Shown: positions 13,501 to 23,372 of the stretch, in pieces
Layout of the letters: every line of letters starts with the position of its first letter
Position numbering within the stretch: the first letter of the stretch is position 1
Source: Corylus avellana
Taxonomy: Eukaryota > Streptophyta > Magnoliopsida > Fagales > Betulaceae
NCBI RefSeq assembly: GCF_901000735.1
Contig: NC_081542.1
Span: 28,411,093-28,475,092, forward strand
DNA: 64,000 nt
Reading direction: 5' to 3'
The notes under the pieces: generated by a model
Database searches by the model: none
What the model was told of the DNA's origin: nothing
The model's input: only the letters and a program-made list of their open reading frames with translations
Made by a program: the position numbers and the translations under genes

Positions 13501-15377
13501 TGGCAAAGAAATTCCAGTAAAAAGCATTGGTGATACAGGACATAGGTGCTAGCTGTGGATGCTATTAGGTTCTCATTATAAATTATGTTAAAGGGTGCAC
13601 ACTCGGGGGGGAATATCCTCCATTTTAATATGGCTATTTGCCAAGCATATCCCCATATTTGAACAGTTGCTTTTACAGATCTGATCTCATGTTCATTACT
13701 TGAAGGGTCTGGATGAAGTCCAGGAATTTCTTGGGGCAATTGTGGGTTGTTAGAATGAAGAGAATCTTGGGCTTTTTCTTTCTAGTGATTGGTATTGGTG
13801 GGTGTATTAGACAAATTTATATGTTCCAGGAATACAAAGCTCAATAGTGCCACAAAAAGTTTTAACTTGTTTATCATTTGTTGGATTGATTTGATGCATT
13901 TGATGGAGTAGCTTCTCCTAGGTACATTTTGCTTATAATGCCACTGTGGGTTCTAGTGCTTGCATGCATAGTTCATGTCCGTGTGTGCGCAACCAGTACA
14001 TGAATGATATTCTCTGATCAACATATTAACGTGCTGCTTTTGTTTTGCATGCAGTGATAATGTTCTTAATCTCATGGTCATTCACTATAGTTTCTCTAGC
14101 CCTTGCTAGCCTGATATATTATTATGTGAGCATTAAAGGAAAGGCTGGGGACTGGGGTGACGGTTTCAAGAGTGCATATTTCCAACTAGCTCTCCGCAGT
14201 CTTCGATCACTAGGAGGTGTGTATGCTTCTGAAAATATTATACCATGACTTAAAATACTCTTGATTAATGGTGTCCTCATTTGCAGCAAGCCAAGTGCAC
14301 CCAAAGAATTGGTATCCAATCCCCCTGGTATTCTGCAGGCCATGGGGTAAACTGCCAGAAAATGTACCTTGTCATCCAAAACTTGCTGACTTTGCAAACT
14401 GCATGAAGAAAAAAGGCCGGGGAATGTCTATATTTTTCTCCATACTAGATGGAGACTATCATGAATGCGCCGAAGATGCTAAAACTGCCTGCAAGCAGCT
14501 TGCTACCTACATTGACTACAAGCGTTGTGAAGGTGTAGCAGAGATAGTTGTAGCACCTAGTATGTCTGAAGGCTTTCGTGGTATTGTCCAAACCATGGGC
14601 CTTGGGAATCTCAAGCCAAACATTGTGGTGATGCGGTATCCGGAAATATGGCGTCGGGAAAACTTAACTGAGATCCCTGCCACCTTTGTTGGAATAATAA
14701 ATGACTGCATTGTTGCAAACAAGGCTGTTGTTATTGTTAAGGGTCTTGACGAATGGCCCAATGAGTATCAGAAACAGTATGGTAGCATAGATTTGTATTG
14801 GATCGTGAGAGACGGTGGTCTCATGCTTCTCCTCTCTCAGCTCCTTCTTACTAAGGAGAGCTTTGAGAGCTGTAAGATTCAAGTCTTTTGCATTGCAGAG
14901 GAGGGTACTGACGCAGAGATGCTCAAGGCTGACGTTAAGAAGTTTCTGTATGATCTTCGGATGCAAGCTGAAGTGATTGTTATAACAATGAAATCGTGGG
15001 AGGCACAAGCAGAGGGTGGTTCTCAGCAAGATGAATCATTAGAGGCATTCACTGGTGCACAACGCCGGATTGCCGAATACTTAGCTGAGATGAAAGCAGC
15101 AGCTGAGAGACACGGAACCCCATTGATGGCTGATGGAAAGCCGGTAATTGTCAATGAGCAACAGGTGGAGAAGTTTCTTTATACGACTCTGAAGCTGAAC
15201 TCAACCATACTGAGATACTCGAGAATGGCTGCAGTTGTGCTTGTGAGCCTACCACCGCCTCCGGTCAACCACCCTGCTTATTTTTACATGGAGTACATGG
15301 ATTTGTTGGTGGAGAATGTCCAAAGGCTTTTGATTGTAAGAGGATACCGTAAAGATGTTGTTACTCTATTCACATAG
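1510..15377 (+). CDS. CCC1: Cation-chloride cotransporter, CCC1 type (13 exons)
   Basis: Membrane symporter of the SLC12/APC superfamily, expected to move Cl- with K+ and Na+. Plant CCC1 is known from endomembranes (Golgi/TGN) and vascular tissue. Exons read from the sequence: 1510-1688, 2428-2577, 2665-2743, 3227-3318, 4497-4611, 5733-5833, 5988-6049, 6693-6917, 7551-7665, 8319-8513, 13027-13427, 14055-14216, 14287-15377. All introns are GT-AG and the pieces sum to 2967 bases, exactly 988 codons plus stop; Arabidopsis CCC1 is of similar length (about 975). The N-terminus is acidic and Ser-rich. Family blocks include [19 protein letters not shown] (first membrane helix), [36 protein letters not shown] and [17 protein letters not shown]. 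The last exon encodes the cytosolic C-terminal domain, with [11 protein letters not shown], and ends in VVTLFT. A polyadenylation-type AATAAA lies at 15753-15758. Intron 10 (8514-13026) is swollen by LINE debris, yet splice sites and frame are intact, so the gene is probably functional. Confidence 0.95.
1696..1722. repeat. (CT)n microsatellite in intron 1
   Basis: About 13 uninterrupted CT units just downstream of the exon 1 donor site at 1689-1690 of the CCC1-type gene. Likely length-polymorphic. Confidence 0.85.
3545..3615. repeat. Perfect 33-bp inverted repeat with 5-base loop (intron 4)
   Basis: Arm 3545-3577 and arm 3583-3615 are exact reverse complements over all 33 bases, separated by TTTAT. 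It lies in intron 4 of the CCC1-type gene, well away from both splice sites. Transcribed, it would fold into one unbroken 33-bp stem. No TIR-type ends or target-site duplications are obvious, so it may be a recent inverted duplication rather than a MITE. Confidence 0.9.
3817..4061. repeat. Tandem duplication, 2 x about 122 bp (intron 4)
   Basis: Unit 1 starts at 3817 with GGTCCATATT and unit 2 at 3939 with GGTCCGTACT. They share a long nearly identical stretch running from TTGCCTCCATG to CCTTAATGC. The copies are head to tail within intron 4, 110 bases or more after the perfect hairpin. Confidence 0.85.
5080..5550. repeat. Tandem duplication (about 158-bp unit) split by a MITE
   Basis: The block GCAGATTGGTATGTAATATT and about 130 bases after it occur from about 5097 and again from 5431. 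When the 167-bp element at 5264-5430 and one duplicated target site are removed, two head-to-tail units remain. It lies in intron 5 of the CCC1-type gene. Confidence 0.75.
5264..5430. mobile_element. hAT-like MITE, 167 bp
   Basis: Terminal inverted repeats CAGGGGTGGAACTA at the left and TAGTTCTGCCCTTG at the right, flanked by an exact 8-bp direct repeat CAGATTGG (5256-5263 and 5431-5438). An 8-bp target duplication with CAG-type ends is characteristic of hAT transposition. It has no coding capacity, so it is non-autonomous. It inserted after the tandem duplication it interrupts. Confidence 0.85.
8914..8958 (-). mobile_element. 15-bp LINE-tail insertion with 15-bp target duplication
   Basis: The direct repeat AGAGGGGAAAAACTT occurs at 8914-8928 and 8944-8958. 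Between them are 15 bases (8929-8943) that read on the minus strand as GACTTATCAAAAAAA, a typical plant L1 tail (TTATC plus poly-A). This looks like an extremely 5'-truncated LINE insertion in intron 10 of the CCC1-type gene. Confidence 0.7.
9100..11900 (-). mobile_element. Degraded L1-type LINE, antisense in intron 10, with inverted inner piece
   Basis: Read on the minus strand from right to left. At 11872-11625 comes the start of the AP-endonuclease domain ([18 protein letters not shown]). From about 11297 to 10785 comes reverse transcriptase ([46 protein letters not shown]). Between 10780 and 10240 follow the post-RT blocks, then a Cys/His-type C-terminal region at 10017-9754, ending in an A-rich tail at about 9120-9100. 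The middle of the endonuclease ([29 protein letters not shown]) lies at about 11290-11585 on the PLUS strand, so this piece is inverted relative to the rest. Many stops are present and the RT active site reads GDN instead of ADD, so it is dead. Right boundary uncertain. Confidence 0.85.
10197..10237 (+). mobile_element. 17-bp LINE-tail insertion with 12-bp target duplication
   Basis: The 12-mer ATACACCCATGT is repeated at 10197-10208 and 10226-10237. The 17 bases between (10209-10225) read TACTTATCAAAAAGAAA, an L1-type 3' tail on the plus strand. It sits inside the older antisense LINE, so it is a later event. Confidence 0.7.
12013..12400 (-). mobile_element. Possible second LINE C-terminal fragment
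   Basis: A minus-strand stretch of 123 codons includes FSATVHYIW, resembling the zinc-binding RVT-associated region near the end of plant L1 ORF2. It is short and I see no tail or target duplication, so it may be part of the neighbouring LINE debris or coincidence. The rest of intron 10, to 13026, shows nothing recognisable. Confidence 0.3.
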
Positions 15378-18300
15378 CTGCTGCCTGTGGATTACATTCC
15401 TGGAGGGTAATTACTGCATCCCACACTTATTGTTCATATGTTTTTTTCTTCCCCCTTCTCTAATTTTTGTAGTTTAAATGTTACATTAATTCTTTTATTG
15501 TCCTTACGAAAAGCGGCATTTTGTTCTTTCCTCAACTCCTGTAGAAATTTTAGATTCACATAGTCCTTTTTGAGTTTTGGGGGAGTTTATAAGTTTATCA
15601 GTATAGTTTTTAGACTTGAAGCCAAATTTGTATTCTTTTGGTTATTGGAGTTGTGAGATATGTTGAGACTTTCTTTGATCTTAAAGATATATGGATGAGT
15701 ACATTCAAGATGTTTCCCTTTCAATCAGTATTCATAAGATTATTTATAGATTAATAAAGCATTCAACGATAAATGGCAGGCTGCTTCTGTATTTGATTTG
15801 AGTTAGTACATTTAAATTAATGGATTGAAATATATTTTGGTCTCTTCGATTTTACCTAGTTCAAATTTTACCTTTAAAAATTTTAATTGGGGCCTTGAAG
15901 AATTTAAACAAGAGCAATGTCTCTTTGATAGAAAATTTAGTACCCATAGCATTTCTCGATTAATGATTTTGATCCTTTTTAATAAATAAGCTCTACATAA
16001 TTTTGATACTCATCTCCTTTGTAAAAGATTTGGTACTTTTAGCATTGCTCAATTTTGATTGATAGTCCATCATAATGTCATATATATCGCCTTTCTTCTT
16101 GTTCTTCTTTTTTTTTTTTTTTTTTTTTTTTCTCCCTTGGTTTTCAACAACGCAACCGTATCCCCCTTTTCACCTCTTCAGAAGAAAATAAAAATAAAAA
16201 CAATGCAATGGTTTTGTCAACTTTGGACATAAATTTCCTATGGGTTGAAGGAAACCTTCAACCTACCGCTTATAAACTACCATGTATTCTTTAGCATGTA
16301 AGAAGTATTTAATTTTTTAATTAGTATGTAAGAAGCACATGATTTTTAAATATAATTGTGTAAAAAAAAAAATGTGAGAAAAGACACATTGTGGTTTTAT
16401 AGATCGGATTTGAAGAAATTTCTCAACCAATTTGGAGTAAATTTATCTCCTGCTTATAAAAACTATGGTTGTAAATTAGAGGGAATAAATTCTCTCAATT
16501 GGTCGGAAGAATTTCCTCGAGCCCAACCTATAAGGGAAGTGCTAAGGAGCTAAATAAATGAATTCAGAAAAATTTTAAGGAATTTCCTTAAAATGACACG
16601 TGAGAATCATATGCTCAAGAAATATATGAAACTTTTATAGACCAAGTGAAAAGAAAAACAATACAAACTTCATAAACATTTGATTGGTGCCGCCTTAGTG
16701 GACTCTCATTCCTTCTTTTTTTTTTTTTTTTTTTTAAAGTCTTATTTCTTTTTGTTGATTTTGAAGGAACATTGATAATTTTTAATAATTTGAGAGAAAA
16801 TTGTTGCAATCTAAAATTTGGGTAATATTATTAATTGAGTGATAGTTTAAGGGTACACCTGACTTTTTTTTTTTTTTTTTTTTTTTTTCATCCCTCCCTC
16901 CTCGTGTCCCTATCACAATCATGCATGGACACCCTAACACCTCACTTAACTAAATATCCATCAAGCCTCCCTCCTTGGCCAGAACAACTTTCTCTTTTTT
17001 TTTTTTTTTTTAGATAGTTAAGTGAGGTGTTAGGGTGTCCATGCATGATTGTGATAGGGACACGAGGAGGGAGGGATAGTTGTATGCTCAAAATTTCGAT
17101 CCAATCTAGGCTCTCTCATTTTGGCCAAAACTAATAATTCTACTTATTTATTATAACACAAATCTATTCATGGCCGTACGAGACTCTGAGGATTACAGCT
17201 ATTTAAAAATAAAAAAAAAATATAAAAAAAACCCTCGCCATTAATGCTGAATGACTTTTTCCCGACATGAAAGAGAAATCTCTTAGCTGTTGCCATTTGC
17301 TGAGTTTCTGGAAGGAAGTTTTGTTGACTCTTTGCTGCATGTGTTGTTTAATTAGTTGGCTTTTTGTGCGTTTCTATGTTGTTTTAGGTGTTTTGTTTTC
17401 TTCTGTTTTTGAGAGTTTGAGTAATTGTAGAAAGAAAGATGCTTTTCATCTTGAGTTCTAGTGGTCTTCCACTCAAGGGAGAGACTTTATATATTTTGTC
17501 TAGCTATAAATATTTTCATTCATCAAAACAATCTCGGTTAGCCTTAAAAGTTGATAGGAAGACGTGAATTGATGGAAACAACTTCGAACTCAAAATTCAA
17601 CTCTAATACCATTTTAAATTATTATTTATTTTAAAAATTTAAGCTAATAGAAAAAAAAAAAAATTAATTATTTAATCAATATTTTAACGGTCATTCCATT
17701 CATTAATCAATCAAATACTGTTGCTACGTACTGAATTGGTTATCTCTTGGGGCTACGTACTCTCCTTCTATTTTTTTATTTCTCTCTAGAAAATATATCA
17801 TGATATTTTTATTCCTTCTCCTTTGCAAGTAGTAGATTTTATATGTGTGGGTGGAGTAGTTTAGAATTTAGTCCTTTTACAAGGCCATCCCTTTTGGATG
17901 TATGAGTATTGTTTGCCGATCAAACAAATAGAATATTCATGGACAGAATTGAATCCCATCTTTCACAATCACAAGTGAAAGTTACATATATTATTAAAAA
18001 GCCTTCACATCTAGCTTAGCAAATGTTTAGCTAACATTTAATTAAAGAATACATTTTCTTATTTTAGCTATCAATTTTTCTAAAACACATGCATCCCCGC
18101 TTTGCATTCTAATTATTTACTTTCACTATTTCATCTAAAATATTATTTCTTTACCTATTTGTTCTATTCCTAAATAGAGAAGAGAATCAGACTGATTTTT
18201 TTTTATCAGCTTTTTTTTTTTTTTTTTTTTTTTTAAATGCATTGGAACTGAAGTGGTCAGTTAACCAATTCTTTAGCTAAAGCTATTTTGGTTAATTCAA

Positions 18301-18704
18301 TGTGAATGATAGTATAAAATTGATAAAATTCGTTGATGGGTTTTCATTTTAAATTTTAAATTTTTTATTTTGCTTGGCCTTTTGTGAATCTCTTTTTTCT
18401 TCTCTCCTATTTACCTAATTGATTAATGCTCTTCTTTGTTTCGTTCTTGTTATCAACGAAAATCTTCCATCTTAATTAGCGGCCTGGACGGTGTTTTCAA
18501 GAAGAAATCAACGCCTTATTCACTCCTTCATCTCCCACTTTGGAGCTTGCAGTTTTCTTGGCAACCAAACATATATGGACTAGAAAACATTCCCAATATT
18601 CACCTACTTCTCACGTAAGACAATATCTATTTTACTCTTCTTCTTTTATTTTTAAAGATATTAATTAACTCAAAAGAAATTGTTTTTAGTTTGTGCATGT
18701 TAGA
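15378..18704. other. Intergenic region between CCC1 and the CAT cluster
   Basis: Begins with the CCC1 3' UTR (AATAAA at 15753-15758). The rest is AT-rich, with long poly-T runs at about 16108-16130, 16717-16735, 16864-16888, 16994-17010 and 18209-18234, and a perfect 63-bp inverted repeat at 16890-17077. A block at 16757-16860 resembles part of the foldback family seen in the CAT introns. No gene is visible; small reading frames here lack any family resemblance. The 5' leader of CAT copy A should lie near the right end. Confidence 0.6.
16890..17077. repeat. Perfect 63-bp inverted repeat with 62-base spacer
   Basis: Arm 16890-16952 begins ATCCCTCCCTCCTCGTGTCC and arm 17015-17077 is its exact reverse complement, 63 of 63 bases. 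The spacer holds a poly-T run; another poly-T run lies just left of the first arm. The stem is GC-richer than its surroundings. Transcribed, it would give a 63-bp perfect stem. The lack of any mismatch implies a very recent origin or continued conversion between the arms. No target-site duplication was found. Confidence 0.9.
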
Positions 18705-19119
18705 ATGGCGGTGGGTGGTGGTGACCTCAAGAATTCATTCGAGAGTAGAAGAAACTATTTGCAAGCACTCATGGAGATTCCATGGCGGTTAGCCGACAGG
18801 ATATTGAGCCGGTCAGCTGACCAAATGGAGCTGGTGGAGGTGAAGGCTCGGAGCCAACATGATATGAAGAAGACACTCACGTGGTGGGATCTTATGTGGT
18901 TCGGCATGGGCGCCGTTATCGGCTCCGGCATCTTCGTGCTCACCGGTCTTGAGACGAAGGTCCATGCCGGCCCTGCTGTGGTCTTGTCTTACGTTATTTC
19001 CGGCATGTCCGCCTTGCTTTCTGTTTTCTGCTACACTGAGTTTGCTGTGGAGATCCCCGTAGCAGGTAAAATACCTAATTTAAAAAGACTTTTTGACTTT
19101 TTTTCAACGGACCCTTCAT

Positions 19120-19500
19120 AGGTAATTGCTACGGCCAACAACTTAATCTACAATTTGCGAATTCGACATGAATACAATACATAATTTTAGAGTTAGGATT
19201 TAGGTTAAATGGGTTCGGGTTTAATAAATGTGTTGTGTTTGAATTTGACATAAACGGATTCGCAGGTTGACACGTTTATACAATTTATTTATTTTTATTT
19301 TTTTAAGTTTAGCTTAATTTAGAATTTAGAATTTAACCTGCGACTTATGAACCCGATACGTAGTTTTAGGGTTAGGGTTTTGGTTAAACGAATTCGTGTC
19401 ATAAACAGGTCATGACCTATTTAATAAACGTATCGTATTCGGGTTAGCAGGTTAACCAGGTTGACACGAACTCGACACGTGAACCCGTTTTGTAGGCCCT
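19120..19500. repeat. Dispersed repeat with GACACG/GGGTTCG motifs
   Basis: In intron 1 of copy A. It repeats short strings such as TTGACACG, GACACGTGAACCCG and GGTTAGGGTTT, ending in TTTTGTAGGCCCTAG. Related blocks lie at 42222-42362 and 42888-43148. This looks like a non-coding MITE-type family; ends not firmly set. Confidence 0.5.
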
Positions 19501-19514
19501 AGTTATTGTTGGGT

Positions 19515-19650
19515 ACGCTATTTTTTTTTTTTTTTTTTTAACTTGTCCACACAAAATGAGGGAAAGGGAAAGGGGATTCGAATTAATGACCTTCATTTCA
19601 TAAAGCGTGGTTTCGAGTCGATTGAGTTACTCCTCGAAGACAGTACCCCA
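19515..19650 (-). mobile_element. Diverged tRNA-derived SINE copy
   Basis: On the minus strand it resembles the better copy at 61287-61397: an A-box-like AGTAACTCAATCGACT, a B-box-like AATTCGAATCCCC, then TTGTGTGGACAAGTTAAAAA as the A-rich tail. No clear target duplication remains. It lies in intron 1 of copy A. Confidence 0.55.
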
Positions 19651-20215
19651 TCAAGAAAAAATTTTTTTTGACTATTTTAATGTTTTTACATTTGAACATG
19701 TTGCAAATATTGAGATATTAAAAATGTTCTTAGAGTAATGTTATGTATTAACTTTTTATAGGGATGAAAAGGATTTTCCTATAAAAAAGTTGAAAAGGAA
19801 AAATATACTTTCCATCCGGATGAAATCCAGATAGAAAGTTTACTCATCTTCTTATGATCATTTAACGAACTCCATATAACTATTCCTATTCAAATTTTAA
19901 AAACCAGCTGTAATAATGACTATGTTTTTGGCAACGGCTTTTTCAACATCAATTCTTCGAATTTTTTAATTTTATTTTTTAAAAACAAGAGCCGATTCAA
20001 AAATTGATTGAACATTACCACCTCAACCTCGTGAGATCGAATCGGATGAGATAGAAGTGTGATTTTTAACATTTCTCACAATTCAATACAATACACAAGA
20101 ATCAGTTGTCAGACACAGCAAATTCAGCACAAACAAACTCTATTTTCTCAAACTTTATACATAGAAAAGTGTTATAGCCGACTTAATTTTAGAGACTTGC
20201 TATTTATCCATCTCT

Positions 20216-20271
20216 TTTTCAAATTCACCACTGAATGTGGATCTTACATATTCAATGGTGAATTTGAAAAT
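20216..20271. repeat. Short foldback (CAAATTCACCA arms)
   Basis: TTTCAAATTCACCA on the left and TGGTGAATTTGAAA on the right face each other around about 27 bases, followed by a TA microsatellite. Small MITE-like hairpin in intron 1 of copy A. Confidence 0.6.
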
Positions 20272-20336
20272 ATATATATATATATATATATATGGACGGA
20301 AGATGAATGAGAGATGATGAAAATTAAAAAAAAAAA

Positions 20337-20807
20337 GGAAAAAATACATTTTATCTCCCTAAACTATCCATCCATTTGCACTTTAACCTCAAATATTTAA
20401 AAAGTGACACTTGATCCACCCAACTTTTAAATTGTTGCAATTTGACCATTCTGACTTTTTTCTTCTTTCTTTTTTTTTTTCCTTCCAAAATACCTCGATC
20501 CCAAGTTATAAAAAAAATAAAAAATAAATAAATAATTAAAAAATTAATGGGTGTACAGTCTAGGGTGGCCTAGGCTCAATTGGGGTGGCCGGCCACCCCT
20601 TAATTTTTATTTTTTTAAAAAAAAAAAATTAATTATTTTTTTATTTTATTTTTTTTTAACTTGGGATGGAGGCATTTTGGGAAAAACAAAGTCAGAATGG
20701 TCGAATTGCAACAGTTTGAAAGTTTTGAGGTTTCAAGTGTCACTTTTTAAATATTGGAGGTCAAAGTGCAAATGAGTAGATTGTTTAGAGGGTAAAATGT
20801 ATTTTCC
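20337..20807. repeat. Foldback MITE of about 470 bp
   Basis: The ends mirror each other: GGAAAAAATACATTTTATC at the left and the complement near 20792-20807. Inner blocks (CAAATATTTAAAAAGTGACA against TGTCACTTTTTAAATATT; TGACCATTCTGACTTT against AAAGTCAGAATGGTC) are also inverted. The centre has an 18-bp palindrome GGGGTGGCCGGCCACCCC. No reading frame of interest. It lies in intron 1 of copy A, shortly before exon 2. Confidence 0.8.
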
Positions 20808-21578
20808 AAAAAAAAAAAAAAAAGTATTTCTCTTAATTTTATTCCATGTCACTTGATCGATACAAAAATCTGCTATATTTTAGGCGGTTCATTTGCTTAC
20901 CTAAGGGTAGAGCTCGGAGACTTTGTCGCCTTCATCGCCGCCGGCAACATCCTCCTTGAGTACGTAATCGGCGGAGCCGCCGTCGCACGTTCTTGGACAT
21001 CTTATTTCGCCAATCTTTGCAACTAATCAGAAAACGATTTCCGCATCACAGCTCATCATCTCCCAAACGACTACAAATATCTCGACCCCATTGCCGTCGG
21101 TGTCATCGCCGTCATCTGCGTCATCGCCATCGTCAGCACCAAGGCATCTTCCCGCGTCAATTACATCGCCACAATTGTCCATATTGTTGTCATCGTCTTC
21201 ATCATTATTGCCGGCCTTACAAAAGCCGATGCGAAAAACTACACGCCGTTTGCCCCCTTCGGTGCTCGAGGCATCTTCCAAGCTTCTGCCGTTTTATTCT
21301 TCGCATATGTTGGATTTGATGCCGTTTCAACAATGGCAGAGGAAACAAAGAATCCTGCTCGAGATATCCCGATTGGTCTTTTAGGCTCGATGGTGATTAC
21401 CACGTTGGCGTATTGTTTGCTGGCGGTGGTTCTCTGCCTTATGCAGCCGTGCAGTGAAGTTGATACAGGTGCTCCATATTCCAAAGCGTTTGAAGCCGCA
21501 GAATGGTGTGGGCTAAGTACATAGTTGCTGCTGGAGCATTGAAAGGCATGACAACTGTTTTGCTCGTCGGAGCGGTGG

Positions 21579-22430
21579 GTAAGTTAAATCACCACTTATT
21601 TTAAAAGCTTAAGTTTTGTGGTCTATTTGAGTTTGTGGTGATTTTAAAACGTCCAATTTCAAAATAACGGGGTTGGTCTTTAAAATTAAAGTTTAGCCTT
21701 TAAGATTATGCATTTTCAAAAAGGTAGCTCTAAAATTTTTTAAAAACACAATCTCAAGTAATTAATTTTGTTTGCAATTTGGTTTAAGTCGTTCTTTTTG
21801 TGTATGAATTCGTAATTCCAAGCTTACTCTTTAGTAAGTACTTTTGCCTGAACCCAGGGAAACGGATCCTTTTCATTTTAATTGAAATTGAGAATATTCA
21901 TTTAATGCATTTAGGAGGATAAATTTGTACAAAAAATTTGCCCCTAAAAAAATAAGGATAATATTGTCCTCCTAAATGCACTAAATGAATATTCTCGGAG
22001 AAGAAATGTTTGTTCATTAAAATAATGTTTAGAATAAAAATAAATAAATTGTTTTTTAACAAATTTAATTCTACATAAAAGGAATTATATGTAAATGAAC
22101 ACAAAATAATTTATTCATTGAAACTAAATGTCTTGTAGAAAAGATGAATTCGATCTACATGTTGTTTGACAAAAAAATAAAAAATAAAATAAATAAATAA
22201 TATAAAGCAAACAACTAAAATTAAATATAAACCTCAAAATCTATTAAGCCGGAATGTTAATAAGTAAGATCTAACATTCAGAATATTTAAGTGAAATGAA
22301 AAGTAAATTAATAAAAATAAAGTTTGAATTCAGAACCTTTTAACTCTTATACTAAGTTAAATAATCACTTCCCATAAAATATTTAAGCAAATAAAAATAG
22401 ATAACTTTAATCCTTTAATCAAATCCTTTA
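21579..22430 (+). other. Start of copy A intron 2
   Basis: AT-rich intron sequence after the donor at 21579. Its last 200 bases (about 22227-22430) match 38831-39033 closely, and that second copy runs straight into the acceptor of the separate A 3' exon. This homology ties the two distant halves of copy A together. The intron is cut off here by a foldback element. Confidence 0.8.
21890..21996. repeat. Small MITE with 30-bp arms
   Basis: Arm 21890-21919 (begins GAGAATATTCATTTAATGCA) pairs with arm 21967-21996 at 29 of 30 positions, with a 47-base spacer. Non-coding. Confidence 0.8.
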
Positions 22431-23125
22431 GAACATTCCCAATGGAAGAGCTAAATGTTACTTTTATCTAAAATGGCTCTTCAAATGTTTAAAAAACCTT
22501 CTACATTGGATTAGCCAAAATAAAATGTAAAATAGATATTTGATTGGAAGAGCTAAAAAAAAAAAGCTAAATGTAGCAGCACTTTTCAAGGGAGCTATTT
22601 TATTTTTCATTGTTTTTCTCACCTATTTTCTCTTTTTCCCAAATCTTTTCCTACTTTTTCTCTGCATGTTTTCTTTTTTCCAAAACTTTTCTCATTTTTC
22701 CTCTCACATGTTCTCTTTTTTCCAAAACTTTTATTGCTTTTAATAATAGTTTAATAGAATAGATATAAATATAGCTAATCGGATGTAGAGACATATATTT
22801 CTATCTATTCTATTAAAATATTATTAAAAGCAATAAAAGTTTTGAGAAAAAGAGAACATGTGAGGAAAAATGGGAAAAGTTTTGGGAAAAAGAGAACATG
22901 CAGAAAAAAAGTAGGAAAAAATTTGGGAAAGAGAAAATAGGTGAGAAACAATGAAAATAAAATAGCTCCCTTGAAAAGTGCTACTACATTTAGTTTTTTT
23001 TTAGCTCTTCCAATCAAATATCTATTTTACATTTTCTTTTAGCTAATCCAATGTAGGGGTTTTTTAAACATTTGAAGAACCATTTTAGATAAAAGTAATA
23101 TTTAGCTATTCCATTGGGAATGCTC
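22431..23125. mobile_element. Foldback MITE, 695 bp, at the duplication breakpoint
   Basis: Nearly the whole element is one inverted repeat: about 330-bp arms with a spacer near 22760-22800. Ends are GAACATTCCCAATGG and CCATTGGGAATGCTC, with TA on both sides. Neither arm codes for protein. Sequence to its left matches the copy A intron (38831-39033); sequence to its right matches the DNA upstream of B2 (from 43307). It therefore sits exactly where two stretches, normally separated by the A 3' exon plus 3.5 kb, are joined. Confidence 0.85.
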
Positions 23126-23372
23126 TAGATATGTTTGTCAAGTGGGGAATTAAAGTCAATGTCATAAAGACTATCAATAACTATTCTAGTGAAGCTCTAA
23201 TTGCCCGATTGGCGTTTCTAACGGATAGTTCAATCGGTTAGAAATTACGTCACATGAAACCATAATCAACAAACAAGCAAGCTCAGGAATATATATATAT
23301 ATATAAGAAAAAAATGAATGAAAGAAAGAAAAGCATGCAAGTTGTTGGAAGCAGACACTCAAAATATCTTCG
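23126..23372. other. Distal upstream region of B1 (left of LINE)
   Basis: Matches 43307-43534 upstream of B2 almost base for base, including a TA microsatellite (about 23290-23304). The last 12 bases (AAAATATCTTCG, 23361-23372) are the left target-site duplication of the LINE. Confidence 0.85.

Larger units (their letters stand above)
18705..21578 (+). pseudogene. CAT-family amino acid transporter, copy A 5' part (broken)
   Basis: The 5' two-thirds of a cationic amino acid transporter (APC superfamily) related to plant CAT1. Exon 1 is 18705-19065 (starts MAVGGGDLKNSFESRR; first membrane segment MGAVIGSGIFVLTGLE; ends at EIPVAG). Exon 2 is 20884-21578 (GGSFAYLRVELGDF through ALKGMTTVLLVGAVG). 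Two lesions compared with B1 and B2: an in-frame TAA at 21024-21026 where they read His (LCN-HKPNDF), and a loss of one base at about 21508-21511 that shifts the frame just before AKYIVAAGALKG. The donor at 21579 (GTAAGT) opens an intron whose sequence matches that before the separate 3' exon at 39040. Unlike B1 and B2 it has no intron at APFS/VAFE but has one later at VG/GQAR. I infer a pseudogene that still keeps its splice sites. Confidence 0.9.

Noticed and set aside
22540..23017. Two similar frames of about 70 codons on opposite strands (MIGRAKKKLNV...)
   Set aside because: They are the two arms of the foldback MITE read in opposite directions, not a gene pair.
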